Assembly (NCBI GenBank): GCA_039090855.1
Contig: CM077011.1
Coordinates: forward strand, 17,237,001 to 17,301,000
Origin: Macrothele yani
Taxonomy: Eukaryota; Arthropoda; Arachnida; Araneae; Macrothelidae
Reading direction: 5' to 3'
Length of the DNA: 64,000 nt
This document shows, one piece after another, positions 34,155 to 44,903 of the stretch. The notes beneath the pieces are model-generated. The model searched no databases. It was given only the letters and a program-made list of their open reading frames with translations, and was not told where the DNA came from. How positions within the stretch are numbered: position 1 is the stretch's first letter; every line of letters begins with the position of its first letter. The position numbers were made by a program, and so were the translations under genes.

Positions 34155-35087
34155 CAGGGTGATTGTAAACTCCTTCAACTAGAAACAAGAAGGGTGATAG
34201 TACACATCAAGACGTACAATATTTGCAATGGAACCGAGGGTCGCATTCCACTCCTAGTGCCAGAAAAGAGTAAAGTTACATATCCACGTTGAGCCTTCAG
34301 CAGTGAAAACAAAGAGACATACCTAATTTATGAGTTGCACAATTCCAATCGCATCAGAGGAAGGTTCATAGGTTCTGCTCAAAATGGCGTCCAAGGGGGT
34401 TGTTGCACATCCGACACCGACGAATGAAGGACTATCACACCCTCTCGTAGGCTTCCGGTGTGGTGTTTATCTTCCCCGCAGCAACAGCGATTCGCGCGAC
34501 GAGATTTTCCAGGGAGTCCACAGGTGTCTCGTACACCAATGTTTTCATTTGACCATAGAAGAAGTCCAGTGGATTAAGGTCCGGGGAGCATGGAGGCCAA
34601 GCCACAGGTCCACCGCCTCCAATCCACCGTCCGGAATATGTTGCATTTAGGAAGTATCGGACCTTGGTGTCAAAATGTGCTGGGGCTAAATCATGCATAA
34701 AGCACATGCCCCTCCGTGTGGTGAGCGGAACATTCTGCAACAGACCGGGAAGCACTTGCTCCAGGAACACACGTTACGCTGCGCCGGTCAGACGTATACG
34801 TCAATTCTCGTGTGATGTTCACACGGTAATATCGCTGAACGGGTTCGGCTACTTTTTTAAATGTTTGCTCCTCATCATCGTCTACGCACGTATTCAGCGC
34901 ACCTGATTTGCATCTTGTGCTTCTCATGCACTGGGTGGAACACCGTGTGCCTGCTTGACGTTTTTTGAACGTGCTCTTTTGTGGCACTAGGAGTGGAACG
35001 CGGCCCTTAGTTCCATTACAAGTATTGTTCGTCTTGATGTGTGTTATCACCCCTCGTGTTTTGTTGAAGGAGTTTACAGTCGCCCTG
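34155..35087 (-). mobile_element. Internally deleted IS630/Tc1-mariner transposon, ~130-bp TIRs
   Basis: The left end CAGGGTGATTGTAAACTCCT and the right end (complement CAGGGCGACTGTAAACTCCT) continue as inverted repeats for about 130 bp, sharing ACACATCAAGACG and CATTCCACTCCTAGTGCCA-like blocks. The right flank is TA and the left flank CA (possibly mutated). At 933 bp it is shorter than an autonomous element. Confidence 0.8.
34435..34800 (-). pseudogene. IS630-type transposase, C-terminal half
   Basis: The open frame (about 111 codons from 34770) reads LTTRRGMCFMHDLAPAHFDT (second catalytic D), YFLNATYSGRWIGGGGPVAW, then PPCSPDLNPLDFFYGQMKTL (third catalytic D), and VYETPVDSLENLVARI. This matches the C-terminal half of a widespread arthropod IS630-type transposase group with SPDL.PLDFF...M..LVYETPVD. 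The N-terminal DNA-binding region and the first catalytic D are deleted. The remaining frame is intact, so decay is recent. Confidence 0.8.
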
Positions 35088-36384
35088 TATATTTTCAGAG
35101 TAATATCTTACCGATTTTTGTTTTTCAATTGGGTTTTTCGTCCAGCAGATATTGCTGAAAACGGAAACATGAACTCACGTCCTCTAGTGGCACAGTTGTG
35201 TTAAGAAAAATTTGAAATTATATGAGAAACATTTCGCATTAAGTATGTATGCTCTCCAACGAAAAATAATTTTTTATATTGGACTTTTAAGTACAAAAAT
35301 ATCAACAAAAATAGGGTATGCATCTACGCCTCTGGAGGAAAAACTATGTGTTGTTTTAAGAAGAAAGTATTCTGAAAAGGTTTTCTGAGGTGAGCGGTAT
35401 GCTCCACAAAAGAAGTTTTTCAATTGAGTCTTCCGAAGCTCAGATTTTGCTACAAATACATTAGACACAGAAATAAACACTTACGCCTCCTGGTGGTCAA
35501 ATTATTATCTCTCTATATATATTATATGTAGAATATTTCCCACCAGGAGCTCTACCCGAAGCAGAAATAATATTTTTAGATAGGACTTTTAGAAGAACAG
35601 ATATCGGGGAAATCGCAATTTACCTTTACGCCCCTAGCGTAAAATCTATGCATTACTTGAAAATGAAACTGTACTCCAAATAGTCTTTGTTATAAATGGC
35701 ATCCAAAGGAACAAATAATTTTTTTCAATGGCATATTTAGAAACAAATATATGAAATAAAATATATTTTAAATTCGATTGAATCTACCTTTACGCCCTCT
35801 AGCGGGAAGGTTATGCATCTGAAAAAAACAAAAGGAAAGCAGTGATCATCGTTTTCACATTTCAAGCTATCCAATGCAAAAATAATTTTTCAAATCGCAC
35901 AATCAGTTGGAGAGAGATGGTGACCACAAACAGACGGACGAACAAAGTGTCTTTACAAGCACGTAACTTTTTTACAAAAGGCGTGCCAAAAATCATACAG
36001 TTTTGCGAATCCGCCTTGCATACTGTGTGTACAAACAGCAGGACGAGTCATAAATTACTTCTACTCTTGTGATTAACGGACATGCTGAAATTATATGGAC
36101 AGTGTTTTTCGATCCGTTAGCTGGTGGGAAGTAGCATCAATATGAAAGTGTAAAGATGCCCATGACTCCTTACTGCAAATAACATTTTTAATTCAATTTT
36201 CTCTTATTTGGTTGTGGATTGTTCAAAGGCACCGCGAACCTGTGCTATAAAAAAGGGCGTGTTTGTTGTTTGTACAGAACATTCGCTCGTACAGTGGAAG
36301 CACTTGCTCGTGCTAACTGAAACGATTTTTGTTTTTCATCTTTCTTTTCCCCAATAACTGCTGCAAATACTGCTATGATCTTAC

Positions 36385-36594
36385 CTTCTTTTGTTGTCTG
36401 GATCATATCAGGGTCTCAAATTCCATCCCATCTCCATGACGTCATCAGCTCCCTCCATAGCGATCAACGGCAACATCGCCGGCATCAATAGCTTAGGTGA
36501 ATTCTGAGGCATTGGCCGTCTTGGGAACTACCTCGGAAGTCATGTTGAATGCTGATGCTATTAGTGCCTCAACGGGAGCAGTCTCTATAACAAT
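36385..36594 (-). pseudogene. Possible dihydroxyacetone kinase (DhaL domain) exon relic
   Basis: This minus-strand block is bounded by TTTTCTTCTTTTATAG (acceptor) and GAAG|GTAAGA (donor), giving 210 bp, exactly 70 codons. The frame reads ALIASAFNMTSEVVPKTANA, SEFT, stop, AIDAGDVAVDRYGGS, two stops, RHGDGMEFETLI, stop, SRQQKK. DhaL domains have (A)(I/M)(D/E)AG...(V/I).(K/R)YGGA..GDRTMLD.L(I/W).A...L, and the spacing fits. The D.T substrate motif is mutated. In-frame stops mean it is not a working coding exon; splice sites survive. Identification is from memory of the family pattern. Confidence 0.4.
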
Positions 36595-36842
36595 CTATAA
36601 AAGAAGAAAACAAACCGTGCTTGTTACATGAGCAGTTATTTCGCCAAAAACGCGCTATCCATTTTCATGCGCGTACAGCTGCAATTAAGTATTCACCTTA
36701 ACAGGTTTTTTATGGACAATCACATTCGAAAAACTATAATCCTAACAAAGAACCAAAAGTATTTACCAACCACGAATTTGAGCATACGCTACAGATTTTG
36801 TTCATTTTACTTAATGCCATTTCTAAACGTTGAGAACAAGCG

Positions 36843-36960
36843 GATTTCTTTCCTTAGGTTTAACACGCACCGTGAGCATCTTCAACGGCTATAAATAAGC
36901 ACCCGCTTGTAGGGACGCTGGTTTCAGGGAGGGAGATAGAGTCAGCCATCTCAGAAAAGT
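36843..36960 (-). repeat. SINE1 fragment (3' part)
   Basis: AGGTTTAACACGCACCGTGA and GGTTTCAGGGAGGGAGATAG match the SINE1 body near the tail. The tRNA-like head is missing. It lies about 100 bp from a young full copy in the same orientation. Confidence 0.75.
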
Positions 36961-37062
36961 AGCCCAAAACCAACTTTTCAGACCTCTCATCCACCAGAAC
37001 AGCCTATACGTGTTTGGACGGCCATGTTGCAATCGGCAGTTAAAATATTGAACTCCCTGTTT

Positions 37063-37279
37063 TTTTTTGATTGGAGGTTTAACGACCACCGTGAGCAACT
37101 CAATGGGCTATAAGCAGTCGCCCGTCCCTAATTTGGGGTCACTGGTTCCAGGGAAAGGGAGAGAGCCAGTGCCGTAAGACAAACACAACATCCATGCCAC
37201 ACCGGGATTCGAACCCGGACCCCTTTCGGACGAATGACCAGAGGCCAACGCCTTAGACCACTGCGCCACCGGGGCGGCA
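37063..37279 (-). mobile_element. SINE1 (tRNA-derived), young copy
   Basis: The minus-strand head is GCCGCCCCGGTGGCGCAGTG, with B box GGTTCGAATCCC and a poly(A) tail. AACTCCCTGTTT at 37051-37062 and 37280-37291 is a 12-bp target duplication. Confidence 0.95.
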
Positions 37280-37685
37280 AACTCCCTGTTTGAATCTCTC
37301 ATTCCAACACAGATTGCTGGAGTTAATTTTAAATTGTTTCAATTCATAGGGCTTTCCAACATAAAATATCTTGCGTGCTTTTTGAACAATTTGTAATGAA
37401 AAATTGAAAAAAGAATTCCGTTGTCATTTCTTGGAAATATTAGCTGTCCCTTAGCATCGCGTTTCTAAAAACTACTCCCCCGTTTATTATAAGAATCATT
37501 CTCATTTTTACTTAAAAGAAATAAATCATCAATATATTTGAAACATGGAATGCAAAATGATTTAAAATGTGGGATAAAACCAAAAATTAAAAACTGCGCA
37601 GATAATTGTTTTTAGGAACTACCTGTATAGAAACTGAACAATGCTCTACACGAAAACAAAAGTTAAGCTGTTTCTAAGAAGAAAT

Positions 37686-37991
37686 GATCATATGTAGAAG
37701 ATTTTAGGAAGAGAGTGTCTGACCCCAGGTCTTAAACAACTCTTAGAAATAGTAAGCTAGGAGATTTGGGCTAGAGTACCCGATAGGAAAGTGACACGGA
37801 AGCGAAATAGAAAGGAGGAGGAAGACGCCCTTATTTATTACCGGGGCTAGTACCCGGGGTCCGACGGATTACGTGCCCATCCGACGCACGGCGGATATTT
37901 AGTGGATCGAGCGTTCGTACCTACCTGGGATCGAACCTGAGGTCCCTTCCGCGGCAGTCACGAACGTTGCCCACTAGGCCACCCGCGGCCC
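37686..37991 (-). mobile_element. SINE2 (tRNA-derived)
   Basis: On the minus strand: GGGCCGCGGGTGGCCTAGTG, B box GGTTCGATCCC, body ending CTACATATGATC. TCTAAGAAGAAAT at 37673-37685 and 37992-38004 is a 13-bp target duplication. This is the best-preserved SINE2 copy here. Confidence 0.95.
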
Positions 37992-38411
37992 TCTAAGAAG
38001 AAATACTTTCAAATCTTTTATATAGAGCAGGTTGTTTTGCTCTTTTGTCTTTGAAAACAAATTTCTGAACGTTCTCAAGCAGTTTTGTTCTCCTTTCTTT
38101 TACAAACGAATTTCTAAATTTCTTGACGACAATAAAATCACGGAATTTTTGATGACGGGGTGCTTCGCTAATTCTAAATAATATGGCTTTTGATTTCCAC
38201 TTATACAGTCGGAAAAATCTTAACGCCACTGATGGACACTATACAGCAAACTACGAGCTATGCACTTGTGCAATAATGTTACATCTCTCGATTAGTTGCT
38301 CCAAAGAATAGCGCTGTTTCGTATGTCCAAAAACCAGCAGTGCAAAAAACCAGATGTCTACGTCCTCGAATATTAGAGCACCTGAAAATAAGTTTAGTTC
38401 TCATCGCACAC

Positions 38412-38620
38412 TAACCGCTCCGATGGCCTATTGACTGAAGGCCTGGATTCGGATATTTCGTCCGAGATTGGACCGGGTTCGAGTCCCGGAGGAGGCATAG
38501 TCGCCATGCTTGACCGATGGCGCTGCCGTTCTCTTTCCCTGGAACCAGTAGCCCAACATTATCGACGGATGACTACTATTTATAACTCTCCAAGTTGCCC
38601 TTGGTGCTTGTTAACCATTT
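38412..38620 (+). mobile_element. SINE3 (tRNA-derived, body related to SINE1)
   Basis: The tRNA-like head CCGCTCCGATGGCCTATTGA has A box TGGCCTATTGACTGA, and B box GGTTCGAGTCCC lies at 38476. The acceptor ends do not pair, so it is not a real tRNA gene. The body has CTCTTTCCCTGGAACCAGTA, like the SINE1 piece CTCTCCCTTCCCTGGAACCAGTGACC. The 3' end and target duplication are not defined. Confidence 0.65.
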
Positions 38621-38872
38621 AAGTGGCCGACGTTTCTGAATCAAAAGGTGTCCAAACTTTTCTAAGCTTCCCAAACAGAAATTGTTCACACAGCGACTTG
38701 GTCCTCTCCCACGGCAGCAGTACCGAACATAAACTTGTCGCTAGTGTTAAGATCTCGCTTCTATAGTCCTCTGTTCCACGACCCTAGACAGGATAGCGAA
38801 AGGCTTATTCCCATGACAGAGCCAACGTCCTACTGGGTAGAAAAAAGTGCCTCAAACATCTTCTCGTTTTTC

Positions 38873-39607
38873 ACGCTTTCCAACCGGAGGCTGAAGAAGC
38901 GTATATGCTCCAGCTTTGTGCGTCTGGCCGTCCGCACGATAACTCGCGTAAAAATAGCTCAATTTCGATGAAATTTTAGTATATGGTAAAGAACCACCTA
39001 AGAACAAACCGTATTAAAAATGGGCGAAATGGGGCCAAAGGTCAGGACATAGGAGAGGGATACATTCCATTGCCTTATGCATCACAACTTGCGTAAAAAT
39101 GGTTTGATTTCGACGAAATCTTAGTACGTGATACGGAGCCTTCTGGGTACAAACCTTATTGAAAATGGGCGAAATGGGGTCAAAGGGCAAGACATAGGAG
39201 CGGGATCTATTCCATTGCCCTTATGCGTCATAACTGCCGTAAAAATGGTTCGATTCTAATGAAATTTTAGTATGTCGTAAGGAACAACCTGGGAACGAAC
39301 CCTATTGAAAATGAGCGAAATGGAGTCAAAGGTGAGGACATAGGATCGAGATCCATTCCTACGCCCTTATGCATTATAACGTACGTAAAAATGCTTCGAT
39401 TGAGACAAAACTTTATCATGTTGTTCCAGAAGTATACCTTACCGGTTCTGTTGAATATCATCGAAATGGGGTCAAAGGTCAAGTCATTGGAGCAAGACTT
39501 ATTCTACAGCCCTTATCCTCATAACTTGAATAATAACTTGAGTAATGATTTTTGGTATGTTGGAAAGCGTATAATAATCAATGCATTGCATGATTTTACT
39601 AACTTGT
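38873..39607 (+). repeat. Repeat A, most complete copy
   Basis: It starts ACGCTTTCCAACCGGAGG, contains about five ~125-bp units (each with CGTAAAAATGG..CGATT, GAAATTTTAGTATGT, GAAATGGGGTCAAAGG and GACATAGGAGCGGGAT), and has the start's complement TGTTGGAAAGCGT at 39559. It then ends in CATGATTTTACTAACTTG. Confidence 0.85.
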
Positions 39608-39610
39608 ATT

Positions 39611-39865
39611 TTCTTAGGTTAGTCGACATTGTTATAGCCCTTTTAGCAGATAATCAGTTAGAAATGTTAATTGTCAGTCATCCTCCTAAATGACCACTTG
39701 GAGAAGTTAAGGAGAAAGCATCGCTCTCTGACGAGCAACGTCACTCATTCGACGCAAGTTTTAGACAAGGAATATATTCGTTCGAGCTGATTGTACCGAA
39801 ATGTTGCTAACCCCGAGTTAATTCGTTCCAGCCGGTTAAAGGGTCAAACCCTCAAACGAAATAAT
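39611..39865 (-). repeat. Repeat B copy 3 (partial)
   Basis: The complement reads CGAATTAACTCGG, GTCATTTAGGAGGATGACTG and GTCGACTAACCTAAG, matching copies at 2433 and 30105. Repeat A abuts it directly at 39607. Confidence 0.6.
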
Positions 39866-40487
39866 TTGTTCATGAATGACACATGGATATACTATGAAGG
39901 ATGTTCAGAAATTTCTCCTACTTCTAATGATTATGAGGTACTTTTTGTGGAAGTAGTACGTATTTTTCTATGTCACTGTACCAATTTGCCATTCTTTCCT
40001 TCTTTTAGGTGATTTTGTTAACTAAACCGTAGAGATTTTGTAATTTTGTAAAATGGGGGAAAACGAACAGGGTGATGTGACAAATTACCTGTACTTTGTA
40101 AATGGTATGTCCCTACAGGGGGGATGACGATGACACGGCGCAGACATTGAGGGAAAGAATCTTGCATTTTCTGCAGTTGCCAAGAGGTGCATATAATTTC
40201 GTTGTGGCAGGGATCCACTGTATACATGATGCTTAATGACTCCGTTATACAAAAAAGACGAATGACTGTTCGGTGTGTACCTGAGAAGCGCGCATTTCAA
40301 TCGGCAGCGTCGATTCAGTCCTCACGAATTGTTTGAAGATGGAAAAGGTAAGCGCACGATAGGTCCTATGAATGTTTACAAATGGCATACGACACTGTGA
40401 ATAACTCTCACCAACACGATCACGGTTTGTGCTGATCCATTAAATTGTCCGGTGGTGGCCTGTTACAATGGATAAACCATAACATAC
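39866..40487. other. Unassigned DNA
   Basis: A 69-codon minus frame (40018-40227) contains CLRRVIVIPPVGTYHLQSTG with no family that I recognise. No other signal. Confidence 0.4.
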
Positions 40488-40568
40488 AGTCACCAATCAG
40501 ACTCATAGGTTCAAAATACAAGGTTTAGAGTCACCAATCTGACTCATAAGTTTAAAACACATGGTTTA
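40488..40568. repeat. Tandem duplication, 2 x ~41 bp
   Basis: AGTCACCAATC(A/T)GACTCATA with GGTTTA at the end occurs twice. Confidence 0.85.
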
Positions 40569-41080
40569 ATGATAAATCATTAATCTTCTCCGACTCCCAA
40601 GAAGTTCTGTGATGCCCCTTCAGTCGGTAAGATGAAAGTGTAAACACTTTTTTTGGGATAAAGGGGGTTGTAGAAAACATCATCATGATTGACTTATACA
40701 TGGGGAAGGTTACCACTGTCGCTGACGGTAACTACACCAACCTCATAAAGCAACTTCGTGCAGCAATAAACTAAAAGAAGTGTAAAAAACTTACAAGATG
40801 CATCTTCTTGCTTCAAGACAATGCACTGAGTCACATCTCCCAGTTTGCGAACACCGTCACAAAAATTACGGAATTTCAGTTGTTTCAGCACAAACACTAT
40901 TATCCAAGAGAACTATTTAGTTTTCCTTAAGCTGACAGAAAACTAAATGGTTTTCTTTAGATAAAACTCCATGGATTTTACCACATCTTTAGTACAATAA
41001 ACAGAATCTGTAGGAAAAAAACTGAAGGGAACTATCTTAAAATTCTATAAAATAGTGGCCATACCAACACTCTCTATTAT
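40569..41080. other. Unassigned DNA
   Basis: Nothing recognised. Confidence 0.4.
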
Positions 41081-41392
41081 GGGGCCACGGATGGCCTAAT
41101 GGTCAACGTTCATGAGTGCCACGGGAAAAATCTCAAGTCGATCCCAGGCAGGTACGAATGCTCTAGCCACTAAATATACGCCATGCGTCAGATGGGCACG
41201 TTAAGGCGTCGGACCACGGGTACTGGCTCCCCGGTTATAAATAAGGGCGTCTTCCTCCTCCTTTCTACCTCGCTTCCGTGTCACTTTCCTGTCGGGTACT
41301 CTAACCCAAATCTTCTAGCTTCCTATTTCTAAGGGTTGTTTAAGACCTAGGGTCAGACACTCCCTTCCTAAAATTCTTTACATATGATATCT
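41081..41392 (+). mobile_element. SINE2 (tRNA-derived)
   Basis: GGGGCCACGGATGGCCTAAT has A box TGGCCTAATGG; the B box is AGTCGATCCC. The body ends CCTAAAATTCTTTACATATG. A short duplication, TATTAT, flanks it (41075-41080 and about 41394-41399). Confidence 0.85.
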
Positions 41393-42823
41393 GTATTATA
41401 TGAATCTGAAACCTGGACTACAAGAAGTACACTTCAAAGAAGAATTGATACACATGGGAAAATATTCTTACAATCAGTCTAGGAATGTCAGTCAGAATCA
41501 AAGCGTCCGGAAACGGTTAAGTGCTTATAGGTCAAGCATTAAAATCACTGCCTACAGGACAAGACGGTTGGAGTATGACGAAATAATAACAAATCAAAAA
41601 CTATTAAAGATTTCATTTATATAGCAAAAGGGAAGAGAGAGACAGTGGCAGACCAAGGAAGACATGGGTACAGAAGTGAGGCTGAAATAGGCAAACTTGT
41701 CTAATCCTTGAAGAAAGAAAATAGAGAAATATTTGTATAATGTAGTCATATTAGTCAGGGATAGACAGGAATGTAAAATTTACTCTAAGAAAAGATGAAA
41801 CTTTCCATTTGGAGCAGCCTCAGAAAATCGTACTACTTGTCCTCTAGCAAGAAAAATGACTTCCTCGTGCGTCTTACAGCTTTATGGAAAAGAAACATTT
41901 AGAAGAAATCAATAAAAAAAAATCCCTGTAATATCAAGAAAAAGGCAACATAAAAAGGACTTTGAAGTTTCTCAACTTAATTCATTAAGTGCAAAGGAAA
42001 CAAAATTGATCTCCGGCACCGCTGGCAGCGAGTAGAAGAAGTATCCATAACTGAATTCGCTGGGGAAAAGTAGTTTGCTGAGATGCTGTCCTACTCAGAG
42101 ATAGAAAAGAAAGGAAGAAAAGCTTTGGGATGTGTATTGACTGTTGCTTCACCGGTGCTTCTATTTCAAACACACTCTCTTTGTTCGAGTAGATGAATAA
42201 AACATGGAGGGTTCTTCCTTTGGGCAAATGGAGCAAACGGGGCGACACAAAATGCTTTCCTCTGTTCTCCATCTCCCAGGGCTCCCAGAAAGAAATCCAA
42301 GCTCCTGCAGAGTTTGGATGACGGCTGCTTATTTTGCTGTCACATCCTCATGGCCCCCGCATAATATTACTCTTACTTCACTCCCTCTCTTTCATTCTCT
42401 GTCTCGCTTTCTCTGTGTCTGGCCAATCTCTTTGTTTTTATCGGGAAGAAGGGCTTGGGGAAGAAGATGCTTTTCCGGGTGTCCTCGATCTATGCTACTT
42501 GGAGTGATTCTGATGTGGATTGATCTGATTCTGGTCGTCGAATGTGCGCTTGGTCTTGTCTCTTCTCAGATAACACCATCATTCCGAGAGAAACAACAGT
42601 AATCAACCAAGGAAAATGTAGTTGTGAAACCTCTTTTATCCTAGCTTCGGCGTGGACAAAGGTCAAGGGAAATAAAAGATATCTCTGGGCATTTCAGATA
42701 TGTCTGTTCTTTATCAACTTCACGCCAACATATGTTAGCGTGTGCCTCAATATTAATGGCATGTATGTTCTCCAACATTTTAATCTCTATTTAACGAAAT
42801 ATAAACACAGCGCAATTTAATTT
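41393..42823. other. Unassigned DNA, less AT-rich around 42200-42600
   Basis: A 132-codon plus frame (42204-42602) and a 95-codon minus frame (41985-42272) overlap here. Neither shows a domain, signal peptide or splice signals I can support. Confidence 0.4.
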
Positions 42824-43406
42824 ACGCTTTCCAATCGTAGGTTAAAGAAGCGTACACGCTCCAGCTTTGTCCGCCTGTCCGTGTGTATGTCCGCACGATA
42901 ACTCGCGTAAAAATGGTTCGATTTCAATGAAATTTTAGTATGTGGTGGGGGACAACCTGAGGACGAACCTTATTGAAAACGGACGAAATGGGGTCAAAGC
43001 TCAGGGCACAGGAGCGGGATCCATTTCATCGCCCTTATGCGTCATACCTTACGTAAAAATACGTCCACTGCGACAAAACATTGTCATGTTGTTCCGGAGG
43101 CATACTGAACCGGTTCTGTTGAATATGATTGAAATGGAGTCAAAGGTCATGCACAGGAGCGAGATTTATGCCACAGCCATTATCCTTATAACTTGACTAA
43201 AATGCTTCTATTGCGACAAAACTTTACTATGTTGTTCCGGAGGTATACTGAACCAATTCTGTATAATATCATCGAAATGGGGTCAAAGGTCAGAGCACAG
43301 GAGCGAGCTTTATTCAACAGCCATTATCCTCGTAACTTGAGTAATTCTTTCTGGTATGTTGGAATGCGTGTCATAATCAATGCATTGCATGATTTTACTA
43401 ATTTGT
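42824..43406 (+). repeat. Repeat A copy
   Basis: It starts ACGCTTTCCAATCGTAGG, contains about four ~125-bp units, has TGTTGGAATGCGT (the complement of the start) at 43358, and ends TGATTTTACTAATTTG. Confidence 0.85.
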
Positions 43407-44385
43407 TTTATTTAAGAAACTATTAAAAGAGTTCGAAATCTTTTAATGCCTTTTAAATTGCTTTTCATTTATAACATCACTTGTGCTGTTTGTGGTACTT
43501 GAACACTGGAGTTTCTTAAAGTGATGCCCCTGATAACTAGCACAAATTCTTAATTATGCAAAGTGCAATATTACGCTTTCTAACGGCCAGAAAAGTCTAC
43601 TTCAAAGCACTTCAGTAGTGCAACAAACTGAATCTCTATAACGTGAGACTGAAAGTTTATATATCTCAACACAATTTTTATGAAATATATCATCTTGAAC
43701 GAGCCACGCAAGGTTGCACTAATCTATCCACGCTTAACACTGCTCGCTCCACATATCTTGTCAAAACGTACACACGTATTTCATCAAGATTATTGCCAAA
43801 TAACATTCAGTGAGTGAGAAAATATAATGTAAAGGTTGAAACACTTAAAGAGAACGAACTCCAAATTTACATAGGGAAAGAAAGTAAAAATGAAAATTAA
43901 ATTAGAATAGAATGAAAATTAAACACAGAACATAGCGACCTAACCTACTGCGCTACGTCTGTTGTATCTAAGCGACTGCTATTCCCACGCCGGATAGTCT
44001 TGCGTTAGTAGAGCATTAATCCATACAGTACGCTATAAATCAGCAGTAAAAAATATTTATTGATTACGTCCCATCTGGTTCATTTGTCTTACAATTGCGA
44101 TATTTCAAATCACCCTATCGATGCTTTTTAATAATTCGCGGTGCCATTATGCACTGGTGGTCATTGTTGAACTATTGTTTTTCAAAAGAAATTACTTCTC
44201 CCTGGTACGGATAGTATTTCTGCTAAGTATGGCTGAGTTTTGACTGCTAGATGTCTTTGCAGATGCCTTAGAACGGGGATAGTTTAATTTCGATCACCTT
44301 GTGCATACATATCTGGGTATAACTATCCGCTCTCTTTTTCTCAAGCTACTAAACTTATGATGGCTTATGTCCTGCCTCATCACGA
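43407..44385. other. Unassigned DNA
   Basis: No gene recognised. An A-box-like TAGCGCAGTAGG on the minus strand near 43950 has no B box. Confidence 0.4.
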
Positions 44386-44692
44386 AAGCCCCAATTTAGT
44401 TGCTTAACGCTACGAAGTTCATATTTTAGACTTTTGAGCTACTCCAAGATGTCGAGTAGGCGCGTGTTACTTGCAGCAACTTTGCAGAAGCCTCAATTTA
44501 GTTGATTAACGCTACGAAGTTCATATTTTATACTTTTGAGCTACTCCAAGATGTCGAGTAGGCGCGTGTTACTTGTAGCAACATCGCAGAAGCCCCAATT
44601 TAGTTCTTCAATGCTACGAAGTTCATATTTTAGACTTTTGATCTACTCCAAAATGTCGAGTAGGCGCGTATTACTTGCAACAACATCGCAGA
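44386..44692. repeat. Tandem repeat, 3 x 102 bp
   Basis: Units start at 44386, 44488 and 44590 and share CGCTACGAAGTTCATATTTT and GATGTCGAGTAGGCGCGTG. The period is divisible by three, so a reading frame stays open across two units (KMSSRRVLL repeated). This looks like an artefact rather than a gene. Confidence 0.95.
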
Positions 44693-44903
44693 AAAGAAGA
44701 AGCAGAAGGAATGAATGCACCCTACATGATTATGGATTTTGTTGAGGAGAAAAGTGAGACACTTGTGAGATATCTCCCTTCTATTTTACCCCACCTGTTT
44801 TGAAGGTAAGAAAAACATTAAAGAGTGACCGGCATCTTAGAAAACTAATTAGGTATAGACGTAAACATTCCAACGAACATCATTGAGTTAAACGGAAACA
44901 ATA

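Larger units (their letters stand above)
30850..35930. repeat. Diverged tandem array, ~150-bp monomers, with inserted elements
   Basis: A motif like TACGCCCTCTAGCGG, followed by A-rich DNA and TATGCATTATTT, recurs at about 32868, 34098, 35172, 35320, 35482, 35622 and 35785. A second shared box (CAAAAATAATTTTT with ATCGCACAATTA) recurs at about 30895, 34045, 35262, 35568, 35715 and 35875. Spacing between neighbouring units is 140-165 bp. Two IS630-type transposons and a PLE end interrupt it. Monomers are highly diverged. Confidence 0.6.

Noticed and set aside
36245..36300. CTATAAAAAAGGGCG followed by ACAGAACATTCGCTC as a core promoter or LTR start
   Set aside because: A TATA-like string alone is weak in AT-rich DNA; no LTR pair, initiator or downstream gene could be matched.
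38412..38497. tRNA-like sequence with clear A and B boxes as a functional tRNA gene
   Set aside because: Acceptor strands do not pair and a SINE body follows directly; annotated as SINE3.
42204..42602. 132-codon open frame as a gene
   Set aside because: No domain, no splice signals supporting it, an overlapping antiparallel frame of similar quality, and composition typical of chance frames.
43925..43990. A-box-like TAGCGCAGTAGG on the minus strand as a tRNA or SINE
   Set aside because: No B box at the right distance and no cloverleaf pairing.
44536..44745. Repetitive peptide (KMSSRRVLL twice) as a coding repeat protein
   Set aside because: The frame stays open only because the tandem unit is 102 bp, a multiple of three; it begins inside a repeat and has no other support.
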